NCBI RefSeq assembly: GCF_036345255.1
Contig: NZ_CP107783.1
Location: 186,001 to 250,000, forward strand
Direction of reading: 5' to 3'
From: Streptomyces sp. NBC_00569
Lineage (GTDB): Bacteria > Actinomycetota > Actinomycetes > Streptomycetales > Streptomycetaceae
Length of the DNA: 64,000 nucleotides
Both the position numbers and the translations under genes were made by a program. Below the pieces are notes generated by a model. It saw only the letters and a list, made by a program, of their open reading frames with translations. It made no database searches and was not told the DNA's origin. This document shows positions 8,421 to 19,194 of the stretch, piece after piece (positions within the stretch are counted from its first letter, which is position 1; every line of letters starts with the position of its first letter).

Positions 8421-8589
8421 AAACTAGTGCGACCGATGTGTGAGACCAAACCTGCGGGCCAGAGCACGGCCTTTCGCCCTGGGGGCGGCGAAAGCCCACA
8501 CCTTGCCCTGCTCCGCAGGAGTCCGTTTCCTCCCCTGCCTGAAGGCAGGGGTATCCACGGAGGTACCCGATGAACGAAAGGACTCGGTC

Positions 8590-8862
8590 ATGACGACCCT
8601 CCGCGAGCGGCAGGTCTACCGCGATCGGGTCCTGACCGCCCTCTACGAAGCCACCGAAGGCAACCGTCTCCTCGGAGTCCCGGGGCGGACGCTGCGGAAC
8701 GACCTGCGCATCCCGGAGGATGACCTGGCCGCCGCCTGCACCTACCTGGCCGGCGAGGGCCTGATCACCGTCGACTGGGAACCGGGCAACACACCCGCGA
8801 TGGTCTCCCTCACCCACCAGGGAATCCGCCGCATGGAGGCCGAAGAAGAAGAACGCGGCTGA
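8590..8862 (+). CDS. Small winged-helix-like protein
   Basis: 90 residues from the ATG at 8590, with a purine-rich stretch (GAAAGGAC) upstream. The sequence has a helix-turn-helix/wing pattern: RVLTALYEATEGNRL, then LRNDLRIPEDDLAAACTYLAGEGL, ITVDW and VSLTHQGIRRMEAE. This resembles small DNA-binding or winged-helix proteins, with a C-terminal acidic tail. The IS605 element end lies just upstream and may have separated it from its original promoter. Target unknown. Confidence 0.7.
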   Translation: MTTLRERQVYRDRVLTALYEATEGNRLLGVPGRTLRNDLRIPEDDLAAACTYLAGEGLITVDWEPGNTPAMVSLTHQGIRRMEAEEEERG

Positions 8863-9094
8863 GCCGGAGTGCCTGAGGGCCGACCCGTCCACCGCTCAGC
8901 CCCGCACTTACGGCATGCACGGCCCCACTTGCGCACAAGAACGAGGGGGCCGGCCCGCTCGCCGCTCCCGGCCTCTCCGGTCGGCAGTCGTACAATTGAA
9001 ACTGGATCGAGCACTCTCACGTGCGACGATCCGGAAGGGCGGCCCTGGCGGAGTGAATGCGCTGGGGCCGTTGCGACGAACCGCCGCCATAAGG

Positions 9095-9205
9095 ACCTGT
9101 GGGGCACGAGCGCCAACCCGCCAACTACCTGGCCTTTCTCTGCCTCGCCGCAGCCCTCTGCTGCTACAAACGGCTCCTCAAACTCACCAGGTACGACACC
9201 GTATC
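9095..9205 (+). pseudogene. C-terminal remnant of an IS5-like transposase
   Basis: One plus frame reads GHERQPANYLAFLCLAAALC followed by CYKRLLKL, which resembles the extreme C-terminus of Streptomyces IS5-type transposases (ER..NYLAFLGLAAAL..YKRL.KLT). Nothing upstream in the same frame continues the match. It is a fossil of a deleted element; identification rests on a short peptide. Confidence 0.45.
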
Positions 9206-9219
9206 GGGAGGTGTGGGCC

Positions 9220-9605
9220 TCAGGCTGGCGGAATCAGGTCCACACGGCCTTGCCCTTGGGGTTCGGCCCGGACTCCCCAGTCGTCGCAGAGTTCTTGGAT
9301 GATGCGCATGCCTCGCCCGGACTCACCGCTCAGTGAGGTCGCGGGGATGCGGACGCGGAGTGGCTGGCTCTGTCGTGCACCTCGACCTGCAGGCAGTGCG
9401 GGTTCCGGATGCGGCGCAGCAGGCAGTCGCGGCCATCCGGGCTTCCGTCCTGGACGGCGTTGCCGGCGAGTTCCGAGACGCAGGCCTGGATGTCTTCGCG
9501 GCGTCGGCAGCCGCCCCAGGTATCGAGGGTCTGCATCGCGAAGTCGCGGGCTGTGCGCACGGTGTGCGGAGTGGCGCTCAAAGCGTGTTGGGTGAGGTGT
9601 CGCAT
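9220..9605 (-). pseudogene. RsbW-like ATP-binding anti-sigma/kinase protein, frameshifted
   Basis: From the ATG at 9605 the peptide runs MRHLTQHALSATPHTVRTAR, later CVSELAGNAVQDG (the N-box region of the HATPase_c fold) and LQVEVHDRA. At about 9345 the reading shifts to another frame that supplies SGESGRGMRIIQELCDDWGV (the G-box region) and ends at 9220. Streptomyces has many such small serine-kinase-like proteins. A single frameshift splits it, so it is probably dead unless the shift is a sequencing error. Confidence 0.65.
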
Positions 9606-9668
9606 AGCGCGTCCCTTGCCGGCCGCGGAAGGAGGGATCGGTCCGCGGTCGCCACGACACCGAGCACG

Positions 9669-10556
9669 TCAGGTCAGGACGCGGGCGAGGAAGTCGCGGA
9701 TGTGCTCGGTGATGATCTGGAGGTGGCTTTCCAGGGCGAAGTGCCCGGACTCCAGCAGGTGGATCTCGGCATCGGGCAGGTCCTGGGCGAAAGCCCTGGC
9801 TCCGTCGGGGCCGAAGATCTCGTCGTTCGCTCCCCAGACCGCCAGCAGCGGCACCTGGGAGTTGCGGAAGTACTGGTGGACCTGGGGGTAGAGGTCCACG
9901 TTGGTGGGATAGTCACGGAAGAGCTTGAGCTGGATGTCGTCGTTTCCGGGGCGGTCCAGCAGTGCCTGGTCGTGGACCCAGTTGTCGGGACTGACCAAGG
10001 TGGGGTCGGCGACCCCGTTCACGTACTGCCAGCGGGTGATCTCGGGGGTGAGAGCGCCGCGCATGGGTGCCTCGGTGTCCGGTCCCGGGGCCTTGGCGTA
10101 GGCGAAGACGCCGTCCCAGAAGGGCTTGACGAAGCCCTCTACGTAGGCGTTGCCATTCTGGGTGATGATCGCTGTGATGCGGTCGGGGTTCTGGAGGGCG
10201 AGTCGCCAGCCGATGGGGGCGCCGTAGTCCTGCACGTACATCGCGAAACGGTCGATGCCCAGTTGCCGCAGCAGGCCGGAGGTGACGTCGGTGAGGGCGT
10301 CGAAGGTGTAAGGGAAGTCCTGCAGGGTGGGCGTCGCGGACTGTCCGAACCCGATGTGGTCGGGGGCGATGACGTGGTAGCGATCGGCGAGTGCCGGGAT
10401 CAGGTGCCGGAACATGTGTGAGCTGGTCGGGAAGCCGTGGAGGAGGAGGACGGCTGGTGCTGTCGGGTCGCCCGCCTCCCGGTAGAAGACCTCAAGACCG
10501 TTGACGGTGGTCGCACGGTGGTGGACTGCGGAGATCATCTCCATAACCCCTCTCAT
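9669..10556 (-). CDS. Alpha/beta-fold hydrolase, epoxide hydrolase/haloalkane dehalogenase type
   Basis: 295 residues. The oxyanion segment HGFPTSSHMFR is at 40-50. The nucleophile elbow YVQDYGAPIG places Asp110 where serine hydrolases have Ser, as in haloalkane dehalogenases and epoxide hydrolases. A later acidic residue lies in WGANDEIFGP and the catalytic His in ESGHFALE. The start at 10556 is the longest; ATGs at codons 5 and 7 are alternatives. It is divergent from a CGNR regulator across a 437-bp region with repeated GGTTA motifs. Substrate unknown. Confidence 0.85.
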   Translation of the reverse strand: MRGVMEMISAVHHRATTVNGLEVFYREAGDPTAPAVLLLHGFPTSSHMFRHLIPALADRYHVIAPDHIGFGQSATPTLQDFPYTFDALTDVTSGLLRQLGIDRFAMYVQDYGAPIGWRLALQNPDRITAIITQNGNAYVEGFVKPFWDGVFAYAKAPGPDTEAPMRGALTPEITRWQYVNGVADPTLVSPDNWVHDQALLDRPGNDDIQLKLFRDYPTNVDLYPQVHQYFRNSQVPLLAVWGANDEIFGPDGARAFAQDLPDAEIHLLESGHFALESHLQIITEHIRDFLARVLT

Positions 10557-10993
10557 GCGTTTTAGTGGTTATGCATCCAGTCGAGCACACCTGACCTAAC
10601 CCGTCAAGGTGCTTTATGTGGTTATACCTCGCTCCTCGTCGGACACTGCCGGCACACACAAGGGGGCACGTCGGCCTCCCCTAAGACTCCGTCCACCAGA
10701 GGTCACCAGCCAGCGCAGCCACCCACTTGACCTTCAGGACAGTCGATACCCGCCCACCCCGTGCCGCATCAGGGCGCACCCGCCCGACCCGACAGACCGG
10801 CCCGAGATCGCCGGACGCCGTCATCGGTGTTCTCGCACGCGATCACGCGACTCCGCCCTTTTGTCGCCGCCTGCCCCGTCCCGGCCGATGCACCTACTCG
10901 AAGGGGAACCGAGCTAACCAATCAAAGATTGTTTCTACGGTTACAGCGACCGCGCTCATGTAACCTGCCAAGTGAGCCGATGCGGTTAGGAGC
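10557..10993. promoter_or_regulatory. Divergent regulatory region with repeated GGTTA(T/C/G) motifs
   Basis: This gene-free region separates the hydrolase and the CGNR regulator. Related hexamers occur at 10567 (GGTTAT), 10596 (CTAACC, inverted), 10620 (GGTTAT), and as an inverted pair GGTTAC 10939-10944 / GTAACC 10960-10965 just before the regulator. The paired spacing (21 bp centre to centre, two helical turns) fits a dimeric repressor. I infer that the CGNR protein controls both promoters. Confidence 0.45.
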
Positions 10994-11518
10994 GTGATGA
11001 CGGTGGTGTCCGGCCGCGAACAGCAGGACGTACTGCTGGAACTCCTCAACAGCACACCGGTGGTCAACGGCGTCACCCAGGACCAGCTGGCAGATCCGGA
11101 AGCGGCCAGATCCTGGCAGCAGACCCACGGCGGCAACGGCACCGCAGAAGAGCGCCGACACCTCTTCCAGGCGCGTGATGCCCTGCAGGACGTGGTTCGG
11201 GGCGGTCGCCCCGCCACGTCACTGGCCTCACTCCTCAAGGACGTCACCTCCCACCCTCACCTGTCGTCGGCGGGGGTGTCGTGGGAGGTGGACACCCCTG
11301 CGGAGCGCCGGATGGCGGTCGAAGCCGTCTTGGCATGGAGTGAACTGCAAGAGACAGCACCCGGTCGACTGCGCCCTTGCGCCAACCCAGAGTGCCAGCT
11401 GTTCCTCATCGACCGCAGCAAGACCAACAAGGCCCGCTGGTGCTCGATGGCCGTCTGCGGCAACCGCATGAAGGCCAGGCGCCACTACCAGCGCACCCGC
11501 GACGGCGCAGCCGGATAG
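10994..11518 (+). CDS. CGNR zinc-finger transcriptional regulator
   Basis: About 174 residues. The C-terminal CGNR motif is complete: CANPECQLFLID then WCSMAVCGNRMKARRHYQR (roughly residues 128-167), with four zinc-binding cysteines. The N-terminal ABATE-like ligand domain (about 1-115) is shorter than in many homologues. GTG at 10994 and ATG at 10997 are equally possible starts. Its divergent partner is the alpha/beta hydrolase, and the inverted repeat just upstream suggests autoregulation. Confidence 0.85.
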   Translation: MMTVVSGREQQDVLLELLNSTPVVNGVTQDQLADPEAARSWQQTHGGNGTAEERRHLFQARDALQDVVRGGRPATSLASLLKDVTSHPHLSSAGVSWEVDTPAERRMAVEAVLAWSELQETAPGRLRPCANPECQLFLIDRSKTNKARWCSMAVCGNRMKARRHYQRTRDGAAG

Positions 11519-11587
11519 ACCCGTTGCTTCGATCCTCGACGAGTCTCAGCATTCAGGGCATTTCTGCCTGGAAGGTCCGTCTCATCA

Positions 11588-12247
11588 CTAAAGCGTGTGG
11601 GCTTCGGCTTGAGTACGGTCTCTCGTTTCCGTCTGCCGCTGGTGCGGCAGGGTTGCGCCACCTGCCCGCCCCGTCCCGGCCTTGCGACTGGGGCGGGTGG
11701 CGCGGGTCTTCCGGTCGGCTCCACGAGGCTTCGACACCTTGACGATGTCCTGGTCTCCGGCCACTCCGGTACCAGTTGCTGCTGCCGCCAGGGCGGCGAG
11801 GTTGCGGGCCGCGTTGTCGTCCCGGTCGAGGACCAGGCCGCAGGCGTCGCATTCGTAGGTCCGCATGTGCAGCGGCAGTTTGGCTTTCACCGCGCCACAC
11901 CCGGAGCAGGTCTTGGAGGAGGGGAACCAGCGGTCGGCGGCCACGATGCGGCAGTCGTTCCGGCGGGTTTTGTAGGTGAGCTGACGGCGGATCTCTCCGA
12001 AACCGGCGCCTGCGATCCTGCGGGCCAGGCGCCGATTGCGGAGCATCCCGGCAACGTTGAGGTCTTCCACCACGATCGTGCCGTACTCGGCCGTCACGGC
12101 GGTGGTGAGCTTGTGCAGGGCATCGGCGCGGAGGTTCGCCACCCGGTAGTGCAGCCGATTGCGGGCGGCGTTGGCCTTCTCCGCGACGGCAGCCAGGACG
12201 TCGTCCCACGCGGCGCCTTCGGCCCGATGTCGCCACCAGCAGCTCAA
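11588..12247 (-). pseudogene. tnpB: TnpB remnant (C-terminal half)
   Basis: About 219 residues covering only the second half of TnpB: KLTTAVTAEYGTIVVEDLNV (catalytic Glu), ADRWFPSSKTCSGCGAVK with YECDACG (zinc ribbon) and LDRDDNAARNLAAL (last catalytic Asp). The N-terminal wedge region and the first RuvC Asp are missing, so it cannot be active. It is closely related to the TnpB at 53.7-55.0 kb (same VVEDLNVAGM and RWFPSSKTCS). Near 11545 the flank has CTCAG..ATTC..GGGCATTTC, resembling the inverted repeats bounding that element. Confidence 0.85.
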
Positions 12248-14682
<2,435 letters not shown>

Positions 14683-14786
14683 CCGTGGGCACTGCACCAG
14701 CCCTCTCGGGACGCCCGCCCCGACATCCCGCCACTACCTCTGGTGCCCCAGGAGAGCACCGCGTGAGCGCACTCCCCGCCCCGGGC

Positions 14787-14815
14787 GTCGGAGCCGTCCG
14801 CAGGAGGGCTCCGAC
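14787..14815 (+). terminator. Probable terminator after gyrB
   Basis: Perfect 9-bp arms GTCGGAGCC (14787-14795) and GGCTCCGAC (14807-14815) with an 11-base loop, 105 bases after the gyrB stop. As usual in Streptomyces there is no T-run. The remainder of 14683-15009 holds no supported gene. Confidence 0.55.
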
Positions 14816-15009
14816 AACACCGCACGACATTGGAGCGATAGGGACCATCATTGAGACCACGACCCCTCTTCGCCCCGAAGCAGCCTAGTGTGCGTCGGCG
14901 TTGTCCCGCATTTGGACACTCAGCCGGGACTCAAGGGCAGAGCCAGTGAGCCTTTTCCAACCTGCTGTAAGGCGCACCGCGGTCGTCGCGAGCGCGGTGA
15001 TCGGCTGTT

Positions 15010-15255
15010 TCATGCACCTTCGGTATCCAGTCGCTCCGTGGACTGGAGCAGGTACTCGGGCAGTTTTGAACTGGCAGCCAACACCTCGATGCCGATGAGG
15101 CGGCCCTGCTCGTCAAAGTCGAGGTTGATCATGCCGTCGACGTCCACTGGATCGCAGGGATACATGCGCGCCGACTTCACGCGGGCCTGCGGTTCGGTGA
15201 GGTATATGTACGCTGCGTCCACGGTCCTGTCGTAGGTGACTCTGACGTCTGCCAC
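15010..15255 (-). CDS. DUF2283 family small protein
   Basis: 81 residues starting at GTG 15255 (VADVRVTYDRTVDAAYIYL). The core DVDGMINLDFDEQGRLIGIE matches DUF2283, a family of about 60-80 residues with unknown function. The longer open frame upstream is transposase DNA in another frame. The transposase pseudogene overlaps its first 79 bases on the same strand, so its natural promoter may have been displaced. Confidence 0.75.
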   Translation of the reverse strand: MADVRVTYDRTVDAAYIYLTEPQARVKSARMYPCDPVDVDGMINLDFDEQGRLIGIEVLAASSKLPEYLLQSTERLDTEGA

Positions 15256-16084
15256 GGTGAGCGGGCTCCCTTGCTGTCGTTGATGGCGGCGCTGTCCTTG
15301 TCCTGCCTCCGGCCGTAGCGACCTCGGGCTGCCGTGGCGAGGTGCAAGACCAGCACGGCCTTGACGATGTCGGTGATACGGGCGGTGCTGCACCGGAGTT
15401 TGCGCCGGAGCTGCCAACTCTTCAGGGTGGCGTTGGCCTGCTCTCCGACGGCTCGGATCTTGGCGTTTGAGGAGTTCACCGCCCGCTTCCCGGCTGGGAG
15501 CGTGCTCCAGCGGCCCCGGTAAGGCACCCGGATCGTCCCCCGAGTTCCCTGATATCCCTTGTCTGCCCACGTCCGGATGCCGGCTTGGGTGAGTGCTTCG
15601 ATGATGCCGTGGGTGCGTGCGGCCTTGATGTCATGGACGGCACCCGGCAGGGCAGGTGAGACCCAGAGCAGGCGTCCGAACGCATCGGCGATGACCTGGA
15701 CGTTCATGCCGTAACGCTTGTGCTTGCCAGAGTAGTAGGGGCGGTCGGCGGCAATGCGGTCGACGTGCAGCAGGGTGCCGTCCAGGATCACGAACGCCTT
15801 GTTGGCGGCGACGGTCATGGCCTGCTTAAGGGTGGGGGCGAGGGCGGCCAGGACCTCAACCGCCTCGGCGATGTATCGGTAGACGGTGGCCAGCCCGATC
15901 CCGAAGCCAGCCGCGAGCTGGGCGCACGTCCGCAGCGCACGTGGGCCAGCGCGAGCAGGGCCTGTCGGTCAGCAGTCAGTCGGCGCCAGCGCGTGCCGCG
16001 CTCACGGCACCGAGCTGTCAGCAGTTCGGACAGGTAGCGCAGAGTCGAGCCGGACAGATCGATCCCCGATGGGTAGACAAGCAC
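15177..16084 (-). pseudogene. IS5-family DDE transposase, frameshifted
   Basis: The product starts at GTG 16084 (VLVYPSGIDLSGSTLRYLSE) with the helix-turn-helix region TRWRRLTADRQALLALAHV. Near 15930 the frame changes and continues with GFGIGLATVYRYIAEAVEVL and AFVILDGTLLHVDRI (first catalytic Asp). Then come YYSGKHKRYGMNVQVIAD, SPALPGAVHDIKAARTHGI (second Asp), WADKGYQGT and the C-terminal segment GEQANATLKSWQLRRKLR. One frameshift separates the DNA-binding part from the catalytic domain. The end of the frame overlaps the DUF2283 gene. Confidence 0.85.
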
Positions 16085-16453
16085 GTGAAGCTCCGGGCGG
16101 ACAGGCTGATCTTGGTCGACAACCCATCTACAGGAACTTCGCCTTTCCCTCAACGCCGCCCTGGGCCAACCGCCTTGCTGCGCAGCCAGGTTGGAAAGGC
16201 CTCAGTATTCGCCCACGACCTCGCGCGGACGGGATCGTCAGGGCCGAGAACGCTACGTGCGACCCGCCCCGCGACCGGCCCCATGGACAGCTCGGGCCGC
16301 CCGGTCCGCGTCTTCGACAGCAACGCCCTCCCGGTCCGCGCTACCCATACCGCGCCGACGGCAGTTCCGTCGCGAAGCCGGCTGCCCGTCCTGGCAACAC
16401 ACGTCCGCGTCCGCCACGTGGTGATCGCGTCAGACCTCCGACCAATCACGTGA
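16085..16453. other. Stretch without a supported gene
   Basis: A 99-codon minus-strand frame (16150-16449) exists, but it lacks a ribosome-binding site, recognisable domain or operon context. I do not call it a gene. Confidence 0.35.
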
Positions 16454-16666
16454 TCATTCCTTGCTGGACGGAATCCAGCTGCGCGGAAGGAACAGTCCCA
16501 AAAGGGCGCCTGTGGCCGCGCCTATGAGCACCAGGAGAAGGTCCGACAAATTGAACCCCAGCCCCGACTCTGCGAGCCTTGCCGTCCCGGTGACGATGAC
16601 GCCCGAAAGGCCGTACAGAACGGCAACTCGTCGCCTGAAGTGCCAGTTTCGTGCACCGTCTTTCAC
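16454..16666 (-). CDS. Small two-pass membrane protein
   Basis: 70 residues from GTG 16666 with a strong ribosome-binding site (AGGGGAG) 8 bases upstream. Two hydrophobic segments, VAVLYGLSGVIVTGT and LLLVLIGAATGALLGLFL, are joined by a short polar loop, and it ends in basic and polar residues. I do not recognise a family; it stands alone among insertion-sequence remnants. Confidence 0.6.
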   Translation of the reverse strand: MKDGARNWHFRRRVAVLYGLSGVIVTGTARLAESGLGFNLSDLLLVLIGAATGALLGLFLPRSWIPSSKE

Positions 16667-17009
16667 GGTTGTACTCCCCTGATTGTGACGGGTTGCTGTC
16701 GGCGGTCGCCGAGGGCTGGGGTTTCAGTGAGGCTGGCCGTTCCTTCTACCAGGCCTGGCTTCAGGCCCACAAGCAGTTGGCTGGAGCCTGTTGACCGCTG
16801 ACGTTCGCCGCTTGCACGGTGCGGTGGGGGTTGGTGGCAGCCAGTGGTGTCAGGAGTCGGGCTGTCCTTGGCGTTGGCCCGCCGAGGATCCGCAGCGCCC
16901 CACCGAGCACGACGAAAATCATGGCCACGCCATCGAGGCCCCCGGCCCACCGTCGGCTCCGGATCTTGCCGGAGATCTCCCGGTGAGGCGCTGCGAACAT
17001 CAGGGGCAG
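16667..17009. other. Stretch without a supported gene
   Basis: No convincing coding sequence. A minus-strand frame around 16770-17018 contains a hydrophobic segment (VAMIFVVLGGALRILGG), but it has no start context that I trust. Confidence 0.35.
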
Positions 17010-17203
17010 CCTGGGCAAGCTCCGCTACACCGTCGAGCAGGACTTCACCTTAGTCCACCAGTTCAAGCGACTCGCCGTGCGCTGGGAGGGCCGGGTCGAA
17101 CTCCACAGGACCTTGCCTGCGTTGGGCTGCAGCCTCATTGACTGGATACGGCTCAGGAAGGCCCGCACCAGATCAGAACGGCAGCGGCTCGGCGCTGAGT
17201 GAT
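17010..17203 (+). pseudogene. C-terminal remnant of an IS5-family transposase
   Basis: The plus frame reads LGKLRYTVEQDFTLVHQFKR, LAVRWEGRVELHRTLPALGC and SLIDWIRLRKAR before a stop at about 17203. This is the C-terminal block of IS5-type transposases (G..R..VE..F..LH.FKRL..RWE). The catalytic region upstream is missing. Confidence 0.75.
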
Positions 17204-17772
17204 GTTCTGTATCCCGGAGACCAGCGCCCTGGCACGGTCTCGCAGATCGTGTCCAGATCAGTGCGGGTTTGGCCCCGGATGTGCAGCCAACTGTGGACTC
17301 CCGAGCCGTCTTGACGCGGCACCTTGCCCCGGGGCGGAGAGTCAACGTACGGGAAGTCTTGCGGCCCGATTCACATCGGACAGTCGGGCAGTTGGTCTCG
17401 CCGGACGTGTTCGGGGATCACACGTAGCAGGTCCATCGGCAGCTCGCAGGCGTTCTACAGCCGTCCTCCACCGCCGGTGAGCGCCTCGCTCAGCTGCAGG
17501 GCAACACGATCCGCCGCTGCATCATTTGGCGAGAGCGCCACGCCTGATGCGGCACCAGCCTGCCGCTGGCTGCAGTGCGTCGGGCAACCGTTGCTCCGGT
17601 CGGTGACCCATTCGAGCGTTGTTTGAAGGCAGCGCTTCCTCCGTCAAGGGTCGGACTGCTGTGGCGGGCTAGCGTCGCTCTACCGCCGGGCACAGGTAAA
17701 CCTCACGAGCCGCGGATCGGCCGTTCCGTGTTCTGGCGGTATTCCAGCGAGCAAACAGAGGAAGGGCCAGAC
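17204..17772. other. Stretch with possible transposase debris, no supported gene
   Basis: Around 17495-17590 the plus strand encodes LQGNTIRRCIIWRERHA, which faintly resembles the C-terminus of IS630-type transposases, but the match is too short to call. The end of this interval must contain the promoter and leader of the DUF4331 gene. Confidence 0.35.
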
Positions 17773-18792
17773 ATGTCCAACCACTTCACCGGCCTCAGCC
17801 TTGGGCCACCACTCGGCGACCAGCGCCTCGATCTGTGCGACCTGTACGCCTTCGGGGCACCCGGCGATCCGAGCAGGACCGTTCTCATCCTCAACGCCAA
17901 TCCCAACGCAGATGCCATGCACCCCGACGCCGTATACCGCCTGAACATCGACAACGACGGCGATTACCTGACCGACAGCGCCATCAGCTGGGTCTTCAAC
18001 CCCCCGGCATCCGACGGCTCGCAGACCTACAGCGTCTACATGGCAACCGGTGCGGAGTCCCGCAAGCCGGAGGCGGTCGGCACCAAGATCGTGTCGGACG
18101 CCGCCGTCTCCTTCGGCACCCAGGCCAACGTGGTCAGCAGCGGCGACTACAAGGTGGCCGCAGGCAGCCGCAGTGACGCCTTCTTCTTCGACTTCGACGG
18201 AATCAAGAGTCTTTTCGACACCAGCGGCAAGCGGAACTTCACCGCGCCGCATCTGGGCGGCAAGTCCCCATGGACCGGCGTCGACTCCAACAGCACGGCC
18301 AATGTCTTCTCCATGGCCATCGAACTGCCGACGGCGGAGCTGGCCCCCCAGTCCGAGCTGCACATCTGGGGCCGGTGCAGCGTCCTGCGCGACGGTGAGC
18401 TCGTCCACGCGGACCGGGCCGGACACCCGTCAATGAGCAGCTTCTTCAACACCGACGACACGAAGGAGGAGTACAACGCCAGCGAGCCGGTCAACGACCG
18501 CGCCAGGTGGACGGACCAGTTCGTCCACCTGCTGGGCCACACCGGCGGCTACTCGCGTGAGGAGGCGATCACCGCGCTCGACGAGCACGGCCTGCTGCCG
18601 GACGTGCTGCACTTCGACCCGTCCAAGCCTGCCGCGTACCCGAATGGCCGGACTTTCACGGAAGACGTCATCGACATCCGCGTCGCGTTCCTCACCAAGA
18701 ACGAGGCGCCGCCCACCGGTCTGACGCCGCACGCCGACACCCTGGACCGGTTTCCATACCTCGGCGACCCGCACCCGGCAACGGCCTCCTGA
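17773..18792 (+). CDS. DUF4331 domain protein
   Basis: 339 residues from ATG 17773, with GAGGAAGGG about 10 bases ahead; the longer open frame upstream is not supported. DUF4331 features include the early segment RLDLCDLYAFGAPGDPSRTV with LILNANPNAD, DAVYRLNIDNDGDYLTDSAI, and later FFFDFDGIKSLFD with GVDSNSTANVFSMAIELP. No signal peptide is seen, so this copy would be cytoplasmic. The family is uncharacterised. The gene stands alone between an IS remnant and a flavoprotein remnant. Confidence 0.85.
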   Translation: MSNHFTGLSLGPPLGDQRLDLCDLYAFGAPGDPSRTVLILNANPNADAMHPDAVYRLNIDNDGDYLTDSAISWVFNPPASDGSQTYSVYMATGAESRKPEAVGTKIVSDAAVSFGTQANVVSSGDYKVAAGSRSDAFFFDFDGIKSLFDTSGKRNFTAPHLGGKSPWTGVDSNSTANVFSMAIELPTAELAPQSELHIWGRCSVLRDGELVHADRAGHPSMSSFFNTDDTKEEYNASEPVNDRARWTDQFVHLLGHTGGYSREEAITALDEHGLLPDVLHFDPSKPAAYPNGRTFTEDVIDIRVAFLTKNEAPPTGLTPHADTLDRFPYLGDPHPATAS

Positions 18793-18974
18793 CGGCCCGG
18801 CAGGAAACTCCCCATCCTCCGTTCTCACTCCTTCTGCGTCCCGAGAGATGAAATGGGTGTCGCCGGGACGCTCAAGGGGCAGGGCCGGCTGTGGTGGCCC
18901 CGATTCGATGCCTTTCGCTGGGGCCGCGCGGTAAGAGCCTTCACAGAATGCCTCGTCAGGTCTCTCACATCCGC

Positions 18975-19190
18975 TGTTCGGTGTCGCGTTGCGCCCTCAA
19001 TTGCTCCAGCAGCCGCAGTCAGACTTCGCTGGGGGCAGGTAGCTGGGAACCACAGGCCACTACGCGACCCACGATGGCGGTGGTGGCCGAAAGGACGAGA
19101 TCTGCAGTGCCTGTCCTGCGAAGGTCACTCCGACAAGGAGATCCTGAGCCCGGTCGATCACCAGCGTGCGCAACTTCGGTGGCAATAGGT
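18975..19190 (-). pseudogene. C-terminal remnant of a mercuric-reductase-like flavoprotein disulfide reductase
   Basis: Three minus frames in succession give KLRTLVIDRAQDLLVGVTFA, then TADLVLSATTAIVGRV, then SQLPAPSEV, a stop, and LRLLEQLRAQRDTEQR. In order these match the dimerisation-domain end of Streptomyces NAD(P)/FAD oxidoreductases (LVVD....VVGATF.G.D.AELL..AT.AIVG....SYPT.SEVWLRLLE). At least two frameshifts and one stop are present and the FAD and NAD domains are absent. It lies immediately downstream of the MOSC fusion gene. The rest of 18793-18974 holds nothing I can support. Confidence 0.6.
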
Positions 19191-19194
19191 GAAG

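Larger units (their letters stand above)
7186..8574 (-). mobile_element. IS200/IS605-type TnpB-only element, copy A
   Basis: The element comprises a minus-strand tnpB and its two ends. The 3' end has the hairpin arms CCCCCTCC/GGAGGGGG around GAA at 7197-7215. The 5' end has CCCTGCCTGAAGGCAGGG near 8534-8551 followed by TATCCACGGAGGTACCCG. The same right-hand motif bounds the copy at 35-36 kb, and both copies are followed by ATGAA (TTCAT on the tnpB strand), a plausible target-adjacent motif. No tnpA is present. Exact ends are inferred from comparing the two copies. Confidence 0.7.

Noticed and set aside
16150..16449. 99-codon minus-strand ORF
   Set aside because: No ribosome-binding site, no recognisable domain, and isolated among IS remnants.
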